Shown in pieces: positions 34,453 through 42,234 of a stretch of 64,000 nt of DNA. The stretch covers positions 1-64,000 of the forward strand of contig JAOZFN010000007.1 in assembly GCA_027492205.1 (NCBI GenBank), given 5' to 3'. Under the pieces are notes generated by a model. That model saw only the letters and a program-made list of their open reading frames with translations, made no database searches and had not been told where the DNA came from. The position numbers and the translations under genes are program-made. The DNA is from Thermoproteota archaeon. GTDB taxonomy: Archaea; Korarchaeota; Korarchaeia; Korarchaeales; Korarchaeaceae. The first letter of the stretch is position 1. Each line of letters starts with the position of its first letter.

Positions 34453-35220
34453 CTACCTCAGGCCGTATACCTCCATGGCGTTCGTGGTCGTTACTTCAGC
34501 GAGCTCTGCTGGCTTCATACCCTTCAGCTTGGCCAGGAACTTCGCCGACTTAACCAGGTTTGCCGGCTCGTTTCTCCCCCTGGAGTCTGGGCTCAGAACC
34601 GGAGAGTCGCTCTCTAGGACCATGTACTCAATGGGCGTAGCCTCGGCTACCCTCTGCACGTTGGCGCTCCTTGTTACGTTGGTGGCTATGCTCACATACC
34701 ACCCCCTCTCTACCGCCGTTCTCACGTCCCTCTGAGATCCACCGAAGGCGTGGAGTACAACCCTCGTGGCGCCCTCGTCCTCTAGGACCCTCAAGACCGG
34801 CCTCTGGGCCCACAGGCTGTGCACGACGATGGGCTTGTCTATCTCCTCCGCGAGCCTGATGAACCTCCTGAACACCTCCTCTTGCCTCTTCCTGACGGAC
34901 TCCTGCTTGGCTATCCTGTAGTCCATCCCCACCTCTCCCACCGCAACGATGTCCTTCTCGTTCTCCAGGATGAGCCTCTCAACGGCTTTAATCTCGGTCT
35001 CGTCGTCCACGTCCCTGGGGTCGAGGCCCAGAGAGATGTGGACGACGTTGGTTGGGAGGAAGAGCCTAAGGGCCTTCTCCGCATCCGAGCTGTCCAGCGA
35101 GGACGAGACCATTCCGATCACGCCGGCCTTGACGGCCCTGTCGATGACCTCCCACCTGTCGTCGTCGAAGGAGGGGTCCTCCAAGTGGCAGTGCGCGTCG
35201 AACAGCCTCAGCGACGGCAT
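34453..35220 (-). CDS. TatD-family metal-dependent hydrolase
   Basis: 255 residues from ATG 35220; an in-frame GTG at 35235 also exists, but a TATA-like ATATTTA at about 35245-35251 favours 35220. Metal ligands are in LFDAHCHLEDPSF (HxH), VGEVGMDYR, IVVHSLWAQ and LESDSPVLSP. TatD proteins are TIM-barrel 3'-5' DNases or D-Tyr-tRNA-like hydrolases. It is followed at 12 bases by trm5. Confidence 0.88.
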   Translation of the reverse strand: MPSLRLFDAHCHLEDPSFDDDRWEVIDRAVKAGVIGMVSSSLDSSDAEKALRLFLPTNVVHISLGLDPRDVDDETEIKAVERLILENEKDIVAVGEVGMDYRIAKQESVRKRQEEVFRRFIRLAEEIDKPIVVHSLWAQRPVLRVLEDEGATRVVLHAFGGSQRDVRTAVERGWYVSIATNVTRSANVQRVAEATPIEYMVLESDSPVLSPDSRGRNEPANLVKSAKFLAKLKGMKPAELAEVTTTNAMEVYGLR

Positions 35221-35287
35221 CTCGATTTCGCGCACGCGAGGGGTAAATATGTTGCTACCACTCCATCGTCAAGCGGACGGCTTAAAC

Positions 35288-36337
35288 TCAGCGAGGTCGG
35301 AGGCCCCGGGTCGGGAGAGGGACGACCTCCGACCCCCTACGGATCACCAGGTGCGTCACCTTAGACTCGTGGCAGTCCACGACGGCAAGTCCCGAGTCGC
35401 CTGGCCAGCCCACCAGCGACAACTTCCTCCATCCTCCGGGGGCGCCGGAGGTCCAGAGCGCAACTGGATCCTCTAACTCATCTAATGAGGCCTCTCTCAG
35501 GATGCGGGTCTTGCCGCCGTGGGCCTCGACCATGAAGGCCCCGCCCCCGGAGACGAGCCAGATTTCCCACCCGGGCGGAGTGGCTACGGCGGCGGAAATG
35601 CCGGAGGGGAATGCCTTCGACGCGTCGTGAACGAAATCCGGCAGTCTGGCCAGCCTGTGCTTCACGAGCTTCACCGCGTGGGATATCGGGGCGAGGAGGG
35701 CCCCGCTCATCCTGGGCATCTTGAGCGCCACCACCTGGCCGCCATCGCCGATCAGAACCGCCGACCTCCCAACCTCAAGCGCCAGGTGACCGTCGCTGCC
35801 GCCCGTCCAGGGGAGGCCGAGCTCGGCGGCCAGCCTCTGAGCTCGCCTATTAGACTCCATCGGGGATCTAGAGTTGGACGCCTCCAGGGCGTGTATCCTG
35901 TGGGATATCTCCCTAACCGTGGCCGCGCTCATGGCGTTCTTCCTAGTCCAGTCCCCCGGGTGCGGGACGGTGATGAGACCTCCGTGCTCCACGATCTCGT
36001 CGGCGGTTTCGAGGGGATCCATGTTCTGCCTCACCCAGTCCGAGAGGTTGAGCCCGATGATTTCCCCCCTCGAAGTCTTGATCTCCTCCCCGGGGATCAC
36101 CGCTAGTCCGAACCTCTCGGCAGCCCTCCGCACGTCTCCGTAGCCAAGGGTCTCTCCGTGGTCGGTCACGGCCAGGCCCGCGAGGCCCCTCCTCTTGGCC
36201 CACTTCACGATGGACGCGGGTCTTGAGGGAGAGTCCCTCGACCACCTCGTGTGCACGTGGAGGTCGTACCACCCAGGGGGGACCTTGAGGCCCAGCCTCA
36301 TCGACCCGGGCGCCTCGATCAAGGGCAGGGTTACCAC
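35288..36337 (-). CDS. PHP-domain metal-dependent hydrolase
   Basis: 349 residues. PHP motif I is WYDLHVHTRWSRDS (His27, His29), motif II LAVTDHGETLGYG, motif III GEEIKTSRGEIIGL with HPGDW later, and motif IV TGGSDGHLALEVG. The first 215 residues make the PHP barrel; the C-terminal 130 are an unknown strand-rich appendage. PHP enzymes hydrolyse phosphate esters such as histidinol phosphate, nucleoside phosphates or DNA ends. It overlaps the LysW-like gene by seven bases, so a joint role is worth considering. Confidence 0.85.
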   Translation of the reverse strand: MVTLPLIEAPGSMRLGLKVPPGWYDLHVHTRWSRDSPSRPASIVKWAKRRGLAGLAVTDHGETLGYGDVRRAAERFGLAVIPGEEIKTSRGEIIGLNLSDWVRQNMDPLETADEIVEHGGLITVPHPGDWTRKNAMSAATVREISHRIHALEASNSRSPMESNRRAQRLAAELGLPWTGGSDGHLALEVGRSAVLIGDGGQVVALKMPRMSGALLAPISHAVKLVKHRLARLPDFVHDASKAFPSGISAAVATPPGWEIWLVSGGGAFMVEAHGGKTRILREASLDELEDPVALWTSGAPGGWRKLSLVGWPGDSGLAVVDCHESKVTHLVIRRGSEVVPLPTRGLRPR

Positions 36338-36645
36338 CCCACTCCGACCCGGTCAGAAGCCCCCAACCCTTCATCCAGCTCCTCGAGGTCCTCCAGGTCG
36401 ACATCCTCCAGCTCGAGGTCATCCTCAAGCTCCAGTCCCCCTACCTCGGCCTCAAGTTCCGGGAGCTCAAGCTCTTCCTCTTCAAACTCGAGTTCCTCCT
36501 CTCGGAGTTCAATCAGCCGAACAGAGCCCCCTTCAATAACGACAAAGAGCCGCGCTCCGCAGTCAGGGCACTCCACCTCGCCCTGAAAGTCGGGGGACCC
36601 AACCGGGATCCCGGCCCCGCAGATGGGACACTCGACCTCACGCAT
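36331..36645 (-). CDS. LysW-like zinc-ribbon protein with a long acidic tail
   Basis: 104 residues. The N-terminal 43 look like the amino-group carrier LysW: zinc ligands Cys6-x2-Cys9 and Cys26-x2-Cys29, followed by ARLFVVIEGGSVRLIEL. LysW is about 54 residues and ends in EDWGE, whose last Glu carries the substrate. Here about 50 residues of Glu, Asp and Leu follow instead (ELEFEEEELELPELE; LELEDDLELEDVDLEDLEEL, part), and the protein ends GVGW. No lysX, lysZ or argininosuccinate genes are nearby. It could be a carrier for another pathway, an RNA-polymerase-type zinc ribbon or an acidic chaperone-like protein. Confidence 0.75.
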   Translation of the reverse strand: MREVECPICGAGIPVGSPDFQGEVECPDCGARLFVVIEGGSVRLIELREEELEFEEEELELPELEAEVGGLELEDDLELEDVDLEDLEELDEGLGASDRVGVGW

Positions 36646-36676
36646 TTCCGGACCCGCGTCCGATGGTGGTATAAAA

Positions 36677-37618
36677 TTAACCCCCCGACTCGCCGCCGAC
36701 CAGCCTGCTCGGGACCCTGCCCCCCAGCTTCTCTACCAGCCTGCAGAACGAGCACACCTCCGTTCTGCTCGGGTAGCCGCACCTTGAGCACTCTCTGAAT
36801 CCCTCCATCTTCTCCCCCAGCAGGCCAGCCATTCTCGCCAGCTCCCTCATCGAGTCGACGAAGTTCACGATGCTGGTGGGCCAGAGCGAGCGGAGATCGT
36901 TGAGGAGGGGCTTTACGAGAGCCTGCTTGTCCTGGCCCTCGTGTGGGCACTTAGTGGAGCACCTCGGGGCTCCGGTGATCCTCACGTACGTCTCGGCGTC
37001 GGCGTCGCTGAGCCAGAAGAGGGGCCTCACCCTCCCGACCAGCTTGAGCTCGGGGATGGGCGGCGTGACCGAGTCGAGGGATCGAAGGTAGGCAAGGTTG
37101 TGGGTGATCATGTTGTTGAGGGCGAAGTAGGCCATGTCGTCCAGGTTGTGTCCCGTCGCGACGTAGTCGTAGCCCGCCTCGTGGGCCACCCTGTTAAGGA
37201 CGTACCTCGTAACCGTCCCGCAGACCACGCAGGCGAATGAGGGGTCGTCCGGCACCCTGATGGCGAGGTCGTCCCTCAGCGAGACGAGGTGCCTGCTGGC
37301 CCCGACTTCCGAGACCGCCCTCTCGAACACCTCGACGCACGCCTCGTTGCCCGGCACGCCCACATCTATCATTAGGGCCCCTATCTCCAGGGAGAACTCG
37401 TCGGCCATCTCCGCAAGCGCGTAGAGGGCTGCCACAGAGTCCTTCCCGCCGGAGACACCGACGAGCACCCTCTTGCCCTTGCCCACCCTCCTGAGGACCC
37501 TCCTCACCCTCTTCCTGAAGTACCTCAGGAAGTGCTCGGTGCAGACCCTACCGCCGAGGTTCGGGACGAAGTGCTCCCCGGGTCTCTCGCAGTACAAGCA
37601 GCGCTCGGTCGCCATCAT
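36677..37618 (-). CDS. ttuA: TtuA/Ctu1-type tRNA 2-thiolation enzyme
   Basis: 313 residues. The N-terminal zinc site has Cys7-x2-Cys10 and Cys26 with His29. The ATP-pyrophosphatase loop is LVGVSGGKDSVAALYAL. The catalytic cysteines are in ACVVCGTVTRY and RCSTKCPHEGQ. A C-terminal zinc site reads CSRCGYPSRTEVCSFC. The enzyme activates a tRNA uridine with ATP and replaces its oxygen by sulfur from a ubiquitin-like carrier. Targets are U54 in thermophiles or U34. It fits the tRNA-modification theme of this stretch with trm5. Confidence 0.93.
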   Translation of the reverse strand: MMATERCLYCERPGEHFVPNLGGRVCTEHFLRYFRKRVRRVLRRVGKGKRVLVGVSGGKDSVAALYALAEMADEFSLEIGALMIDVGVPGNEACVEVFERAVSEVGASRHLVSLRDDLAIRVPDDPSFACVVCGTVTRYVLNRVAHEAGYDYVATGHNLDDMAYFALNNMITHNLAYLRSLDSVTPPIPELKLVGRVRPLFWLSDADAETYVRITGAPRCSTKCPHEGQDKQALVKPLLNDLRSLWPTSIVNFVDSMRELARMAGLLGEKMEGFRECSRCGYPSRTEVCSFCRLVEKLGGRVPSRLVGGESGG

Positions 37619-37666
37619 GGGCGGCCGCTGCCACCTCTAATTAACTGAGGTCGTCCCGCTCGGCGA

Positions 37667-38581
37667 CTAAGCCAGCCTCAGGAGCTTTGCGATCAGCGTC
37701 TTTAGGGCCCCTACGATAATGACCCGGGCCACCTTCCCGCTGGGGGCTATCCAATCCTCGGAACTGGCATCTTCGTCCATCTCAACGTTTAGCCCCTTGA
37801 ACAGCACGACGGGTATGCCCTCGTCGGCCTGCCCCATGAGCAGGGCCGCCGCGGCCGCGAGCTCGTCGGCCACGGAGTCGTCTCCCCCGAACTTTGGCCT
37901 TCCAAAGTAGTCCCTGGCCCCAAACCTCCTGCGGATCGGAAAGACGTTGGCGACCCCCACCGCCACGTCGATGGAGCCGATCTTCATGGGCTGGAACTCC
38001 GTGTCGGAGATCACGATCCCCACCCTGGCGCCCGTGAGTTCCCTTATGCGGTCGGCTATCTCTCGGGCCTCCTCATCCGGATCTGGCGGCAGCAGGCAGA
38101 CGTGGCCCTCGGGGCAGTTGGAGTAGTCCATCCCAGCGTCGATGAGGGTCAGCCCCCTGGCTCTCATGAGCAGGACGTCCCCGGCAGACTCCACCATCTT
38201 CCTGGCTTCTTCGGGGTCAACCGCGAACCTCTCCGGGAAGCCCGTCCCCCTGGCGGCCTTGGAGAAGGGCATGATGAACGCGAGGCTTCCCCTCTCCCTG
38301 ATCAGCTCGACCTCCCAGGGCTCTCGGCCTGTCAGCCACGCCAACAGCTTGCTCCTGATACTCGGCTTGACCTCCCCCGGCATCGCGACGTATCCCTTGG
38401 CGCGAGAGATCACCTTGCTCGCCACCACGAGCACATCTCCGTCCTCGAGTCTCTCTCCAACCTCACCTGCGGCCTGGACGATGAGCTCGGCCAGGTCATC
38501 TCCCTGCAAAACCCGAGGGAGTCTGAGCCCGATCATCCTGACATCCGCGGGGTGGGGATCCTCCTTGGAGGGAGATCTCAT
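37667..38581 (-). CDS. cofE: Coenzyme F420-0:L-glutamate ligase, copy 1
   Basis: 304 residues of the CofE/FbiB-N family, which add gamma-linked glutamates to F420-0 using GTP. Signatures are VLVVASKVISRAKGYVAM, VDPEEARKMVE, the metal-site string LIDAGMDYSNCPEGHVCLLP, RVGIVISDTEF and FGRPKFGGDDSVADELAAAA. A second copy lies at 55677. Each copy is divergent from a related membrane protein gene. It implies F420-dependent redox enzymes in this cell, although none is in the window. Confidence 0.92.
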   Translation of the reverse strand: MRSPSKEDPHPADVRMIGLRLPRVLQGDDLAELIVQAAGEVGERLEDGDVLVVASKVISRAKGYVAMPGEVKPSIRSKLLAWLTGREPWEVELIRERGSLAFIMPFSKAARGTGFPERFAVDPEEARKMVESAGDVLLMRARGLTLIDAGMDYSNCPEGHVCLLPPDPDEEAREIADRIRELTGARVGIVISDTEFQPMKIGSIDVAVGVANVFPIRRRFGARDYFGRPKFGGDDSVADELAAAAALLMGQADEGIPVVLFKGLNVEMDEDASSEDWIAPSGKVARVIIVGALKTLIAKLLRLA

Positions 38582-38686
38582 TAGGCGACGCGCTCTCGGC
38601 TCGGAATTTAATCTGACCGCGGCGTTTTTCCGGACAGGAGGGGTGAACGTAACAGCGGCCGGGTTCGAAAGCCTAACCGACCTATC

Positions 38687-38696
38687 ACTTTTATGG
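38687..38696 (+). promoter_or_regulatory. TATA box of the membrane protein copy 1
   Basis: ACTTTTATGG lies about 46-55 bases before GTG 38742, in the divergent intergenic region shared with cofE copy 1. Confidence 0.45.
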
Positions 38697-38741
38697 GGGG
38701 GCCTCGGGTGCCCGCAAAAGAAACCGTAGACGGGTGTTTAG

Positions 38742-40163
38742 GTGTTGAACGAGGAGGGTAGGGGCCTGCGGCTCTCAGTTCAGGAGGCCCTCGCTGCCAT
38801 CTGGATAGCCCTGGGGGCCATCGTCGTCGCCGCCACATCTCGCCAGTGGAGCTTCCGCCCCCTCACCCAGGCGGAGTTCCTCCTGAGGTTCATCGGCCTC
38901 CTAGGGGCAATGGCCTTCACTTCGCTCCTCTACACGGCCTGGAAGTCGAAGGTCGAGGCGCTACTGTCGGGGCACTGGAGGGGGGTCCTGGCGGGCCTGA
39001 GCGTGATGGTGATGTTCGGCTGGCTCGACGTGATAGAGACGGTCTTCGAGGTCCCGCCCATCTTGCACTTCTACAAGCTCGGGTGCACGGTGCTGGCAAC
39101 GTTCGTGGCTGGCTGGAGCCTCACGAGCTACCTGACCGACCTAACGAGTGGGCTCACAGCCAAGAGGGCGATCCCGCGGGTGGACCCCCTGCTGGTGCTC
39201 GTCGGCTGGCTCGCACTCTTGACCGCAGTGGTTATCGCCCAGAGGCCGTGGGAGTGGCCGACGATGCCCGAACCCAAGCTGGGGGAGGTCCCGTTCGACA
39301 TAATCAACCTGGCGTTTGACGCCGTCCTGGGCACGAGGCTCCTGCTGGAGTCGAGGAGGTCCGGCTATCCGGCCAGGTGGCTCCTGAGGTGCGGCTCCGC
39401 CGCCCTGTACCTGGGGGCCGCCGCCAGCGTCTTCACCACGCTGGACGACACGCTGATCATCCCCCGCATCGTGAGAATCGTCGGGGTGAGCGGGAGCGCC
39501 GCCGTGGCCCTGGGATTTGCGCTGGCCCTGGTCGCCTACTACCTGTACGGCACGACGGCCCTCAGGCCCACGCTCCCCGGAGTTGCCGGGCACTTAGGCC
39601 TGCCGGAGGTGGGGCCAATCAGGTCCAGGCGACCGGACGAGTGGAGCCGCCTGGGGACGTTCTCCGGGAGGGTCATCCTGTTCGAGGTCTCCACGATGAG
39701 GGGCTACGCCGATGCGCTCGAGGACCTGGCCTCCCACCTGAAGTCTAAGGGATACAGGATCGTGCTGATAGGGAGGAGGTCGTCCCCCGCGGCCCCCAAG
39801 ATTGCCAAGCACGCCTCTCTCACCCTCTACGTCTCCGCCGGCAGGATGGGACCGCCCAAGCAGGTCGGGGTGGGGGAATTCGAGATAGGGGCGGATCCGG
39901 CCGTAATCCTGGGGATGATATCCAGGGCCAGGGAGGAGGGCGACAGGCTGGCAGCGATCGTCGAGGACACCACCGGTCTGCTGGTTCTCCTGGGCGGAGA
40001 AAGCACATACCGGCTCCTCAGGGCGATGATCGACCAGCTGGCCGCTCACGATTCCGTGGTGGTGATGGTCCTGCCGCCGGAGGCCCACGACCCGAAGCTT
40101 GTCAACCTGCTGAGGAGCCTCGCCACGAACATAATCGACCTGACCGAGGGGGTGGAGGCGTGA
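38742..40163 (+). CDS. Polytopic membrane protein with cytoplasmic DUF835-like domain, copy 1
   Basis: 473 residues. About seven or eight hydrophobic helices cover residues 8-280. The soluble C-terminal domain (about 305-470) begins RVILFEVSTMRGYADALEDL. It contains GYRIVLIGRRSSPAAPKIAK, a V-S-A-G-R-M-G-P-P-K string and LAAIVEDTTGLLVLLGGEST, and ends in strands. This recalls the KaiC/RecA-like DUF835 domain of archaeal membrane sensors, though I give that only as a tentative match. The homologue at 54131-55549 shares the same layout and key strings (SPGRMAAPKE). It is divergent from cofE copy 1. Confidence 0.7.
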   Translation: MLNEEGRGLRLSVQEALAAIWIALGAIVVAATSRQWSFRPLTQAEFLLRFIGLLGAMAFTSLLYTAWKSKVEALLSGHWRGVLAGLSVMVMFGWLDVIETVFEVPPILHFYKLGCTVLATFVAGWSLTSYLTDLTSGLTAKRAIPRVDPLLVLVGWLALLTAVVIAQRPWEWPTMPEPKLGEVPFDIINLAFDAVLGTRLLLESRRSGYPARWLLRCGSAALYLGAAASVFTTLDDTLIIPRIVRIVGVSGSAAVALGFALALVAYYLYGTTALRPTLPGVAGHLGLPEVGPIRSRRPDEWSRLGTFSGRVILFEVSTMRGYADALEDLASHLKSKGYRIVLIGRRSSPAAPKIAKHASLTLYVSAGRMGPPKQVGVGEFEIGADPAVILGMISRAREEGDRLAAIVEDTTGLLVLLGGESTYRLLRAMIDQLAAHDSVVVMVLPPEAHDPKLVNLLRSLATNIIDLTEGVEA

Positions 40164-40189
40164 TCGCCCCGGGGGCGAAGGCCTCTATC

Positions 40190-40446
40190 CAGTCCGGCTC
40201 GCCTGGCCATTCGATCGTTGGGTAGGCCCTAAGCGTGACCTCAGCGTAGTTTTAGGGACTTTCCTCACGCTGACTCTATCGGCGGCCTTCCTGGCGATGA
40301 TGGTCGTCTGAGAAGTCTTCAACCCGGCTGAGAGCCTCAGGGTTGCCGAGATGCTTGCTGGAGACCTCGCTCCGGGGCTCGTTGCCCTTAGGTCGGCGTG
40401 CCTGTCGCATCTAATCGCCCGGAGAATGGCCCAAGCGAGAAGATAA
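40190..40446 (+). pseudogene. Possible gene remnant with an in-frame TGA
   Basis: One plus frame reads through WPFDRWVGPKRDLSVVLGTF and a hydrophobic helix (LTLTLSAAFLAMMVV). A TGA at 40308-40310 interrupts it, and it then continues EVFNPAESLRVAEMLAGDL and LVALRSACLSHLIARRMAQA to TAA at 40444. Both halves look like protein and no start codon is obvious. It may be a decayed membrane protein gene or a chance frame. Confidence 0.3.
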
Positions 40447-40519
40447 GAAAGAAGAGAGCCCGAAAACGGGCAGAAAAGCGTGGTGGGGCCGGTGGGATTT
40501 GAACCCACGTCCTACGGGT

Positions 40520-40541
40520 CTCCCCCTCAGTGCTCCACCGA
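40520..40541 (-). other. tRNA-Trp intron 2 (position 37/38, 22 nt)
   Basis: The splice sites lie in AG|T and AG|A bulges separated by a four-pair helix of CTCC with GGGG, the standard archaeal splicing motif. A short internal helix CGGTG/CACTG closes the intron. Confidence 0.8.
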
Positions 40542-40560
40542 CTGGAGCCCGCCGCCCTGA

Positions 40561-40599
40561 CCTGTCCAGGGCGACCTCGGCCTTATCATCGGGAGGCCA
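40561..40599 (-). other. tRNA-Trp intron 1 (D-loop, 39 nt)
   Basis: The intron follows the G18-G19 pair of the D-loop. CCAGG in the 5' exon pairs with CCTGG inside the intron, and GCCC/GGGC of the D-stem forms the outer helix. The exact cut is ambiguous by a few bases because AGG-T occurs at both ends. An internal GGCC...GGCC hairpin carries GATGATAA in its loop. Confidence 0.7.
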
Positions 40600-40645
40600 C
40601 CTGGCTGGGCCACGGCCCCACCGCACGCCCTCTGGGGCCAGACAG

Positions 40646-40653
40646 TATATAAC
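40646..40653 (-). promoter_or_regulatory. TATA box of tRNA-Trp
   Basis: Minus-strand GTTATATA is centred about 30 bases upstream of the first base of the tRNA, the expected spacing for an archaeal tRNA promoter. Confidence 0.75.
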
Positions 40654-40776
40654 GGTTGCGAGGACCTCCCAGATCTAGCCGGAGGTCGAGGGTCCTCTCC
40701 GCCGGACGCTCCGCGGGTGGGCTCTCCCGCCCCACTCCAGGCGGGCCGGTCGAGCTGAGCTTGCGTCGGCGGTCGC

Positions 40777-42234
40777 TCACGCGACGCGGACCTTCTCCGC
40801 CCTTGCCCTCGCGACCAGGAGGCAACCCGGGTCGGGCGCCTGTGGGTCTCCCAGGTAGCCGTACGCCCTCGCCCTGCACCCCCCGCAGACGTACCTGAAC
40901 GGGCAGGTCCCGCAGGGCTCCCTCAGGGAGTCCTTGTCCCTGAGCCTCCACAGGAACTCGTCGGTGCGCCACCACTCCTCGAATCCGTCGCCCAGCTCGA
41001 GCACGTTGGCCAGGGTCTTTGGGAAGAACACGCACGGCCTCACGTCCCCGTTGGGCGAGAGCCCGATGTAGAACCTGCCGGCCCCGCAGCCGCCTATGAA
41101 GTCGGCCAGGCTCCTGAGCCTCCCGCCCAGCTCGGCGTCGTAGAAGTGGGTCGGCAGCACCAGCTTGCCACGCCCGCCCTCTCTCGCCTCCGCCTGCAGG
41201 GACACCCTGGCGAACTGGGGGGCCGTTGTCAGCACCTTCGGGCTTCCTCCTTCCCTCAGCTTATCCCAGAGCCACCTGAGCAGCTCCTCCCTCTCCTCTG
41301 GCGAGAGGTCGAACCGGTCGATGAACACGCCCCTGCCGGTGGGCACAAAGTTGTACACCATGAACCACTGGGCCCCGAGCTCCCGCACGAGATCCACGAT
41401 CCGGGGAATCTCTCGGTAGTTAAGCTTCGTCGCCGTGGTCGCCACGTTGACGAAGAAGCCCCTCTTGACCGCGACCTTTATCCCCCTCACGGTCTTCTCC
41501 CAGGCGCCGGGGACGCCCCTGAACCCGTCGTGGGTCTCCGGCGAGGCCCCATCGAGGCTTATCTGGAGAAACCTCACACCTGAGTCCCAGAGCCTGTCAG
41601 CCGTCTCCTCGTCTATGAGCGTGCCGTTCGTCGCCATGGCCACGTAGAATCCCTTCTGATGGGCGTACCTGCTCAGCTCGTATATGTCGGGCCTCACCAG
41701 GGGCTCTCCCCCGGACCAGGCTATCGCCACGACCCCGGCCCTGTGCAGGATGTCGATGACCCTCTTCGCCTCCTGAGTGGTCAGCTCGTCCTCCAGAGGA
41801 ACGCCCGCGTTGGCGTAGCAGTGCCTGCACCGGAGGTTGCAGGCGTACGTGACGTCCCAGACCACCAGGAAGGGGGCCCCGGGCACGAAGGGCCTGCGCA
41901 CGCCGAAGGCCTCCAGCCCCCTCATGACGCTGACGAGCGCCCTCCTCCAGTGCTCTTCGCCCATCCTGCTCTTCAGCTCCGAGAAGTCGGCCCCGAACGC
42001 CTTGGCGCCCATTCTGAGCACGAGCTCGGTCAGCCTGGCGGCCGTCCGGCAGGACATCGGCAGGCGCTCCCGGCCTCTGACCCCCGCGATGAACTCCAGG
42101 GCCACCTCAAGTCTGCTCTTTCCCGTCCCACGGCACTCCCTCAGGAGCCTCCTAAGCAGCATCCTCGATGCCGGGCTCTCGATTATTCTCTTGAAGGACC
42201 CTACGGATCCGGCCAGGTCACTCAAGCCGCTCAC
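40777..42234 (-). CDS. Radical SAM enzyme with SPASM domain
   Basis: 485 residues. The radical SAM cluster is Cys132-x3-Cys136-x2-Cys139 (YACNLRCRHCYANAG), with the GGE motif in IAWSGGEPLVRPDI. The C-terminal SPASM region carries GGCGAGRFYIGLSPNGDVRP and CGTCPFRYVCGGCRARAYG, giving ligands for one or two extra clusters. About 120 helical residues precede the core. Relatives modify peptides, make heme or quinone cofactors, or act as the maturase linked to tungsten oxidoreductases. An AOR gene is in this window but 39 kb away, so that role is only a possibility. It is coupled to the regulator upstream by a 17-base overlap. Confidence 0.88.
   Translation of the reverse strand: MSGLSDLAGSVGSFKRIIESPASRMLLRRLLRECRGTGKSRLEVALEFIAGVRGRERLPMSCRTAARLTELVLRMGAKAFGADFSELKSRMGEEHWRRALVSVMRGLEAFGVRRPFVPGAPFLVVWDVTYACNLRCRHCYANAGVPLEDELTTQEAKRVIDILHRAGVVAIAWSGGEPLVRPDIYELSRYAHQKGFYVAMATNGTLIDEETADRLWDSGVRFLQISLDGASPETHDGFRGVPGAWEKTVRGIKVAVKRGFFVNVATTATKLNYREIPRIVDLVRELGAQWFMVYNFVPTGRGVFIDRFDLSPEEREELLRWLWDKLREGGSPKVLTTAPQFARVSLQAEAREGGRGKLVLPTHFYDAELGGRLRSLADFIGGCGAGRFYIGLSPNGDVRPCVFFPKTLANVLELGDGFEEWWRTDEFLWRLRDKDSLREPCGTCPFRYVCGGCRARAYGYLGDPQAPDPGCLLVARARAEKVRVA

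Larger units (their letters stand above)
40481..40619 (-). tRNA. tRNA-Trp (anticodon CCA) with two introns
   Basis: The mature 75-nt body folds cleanly. Acceptor GGGGCCG/CGGCCCC is followed by discriminator A and an encoded CCA (40481-40483). The D-arm is GCCC-AGCCAGG..TCA-GGGC, the anticodon arm GCGGG-CTCCAGA-CCCGT, the variable loop AGGAC and the T-arm GTGGG-TTCAAAT-CCCAC. The anticodon CCA is at 40543-40545. The genomic sequence needs removal of a 39-nt insert in the D-loop and a 22-nt insert at the canonical position 37/38. Both inserts have bulge-helix-bulge-like flanks. A TATA box precedes it. Confidence 0.93.

Noticed and set aside
38655-38675. GGGTTCGAAAGCC string resembling a tRNA T-loop
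   Set aside because: It lies in the divergent cofE/membrane-protein spacer and has no matching tRNA body.
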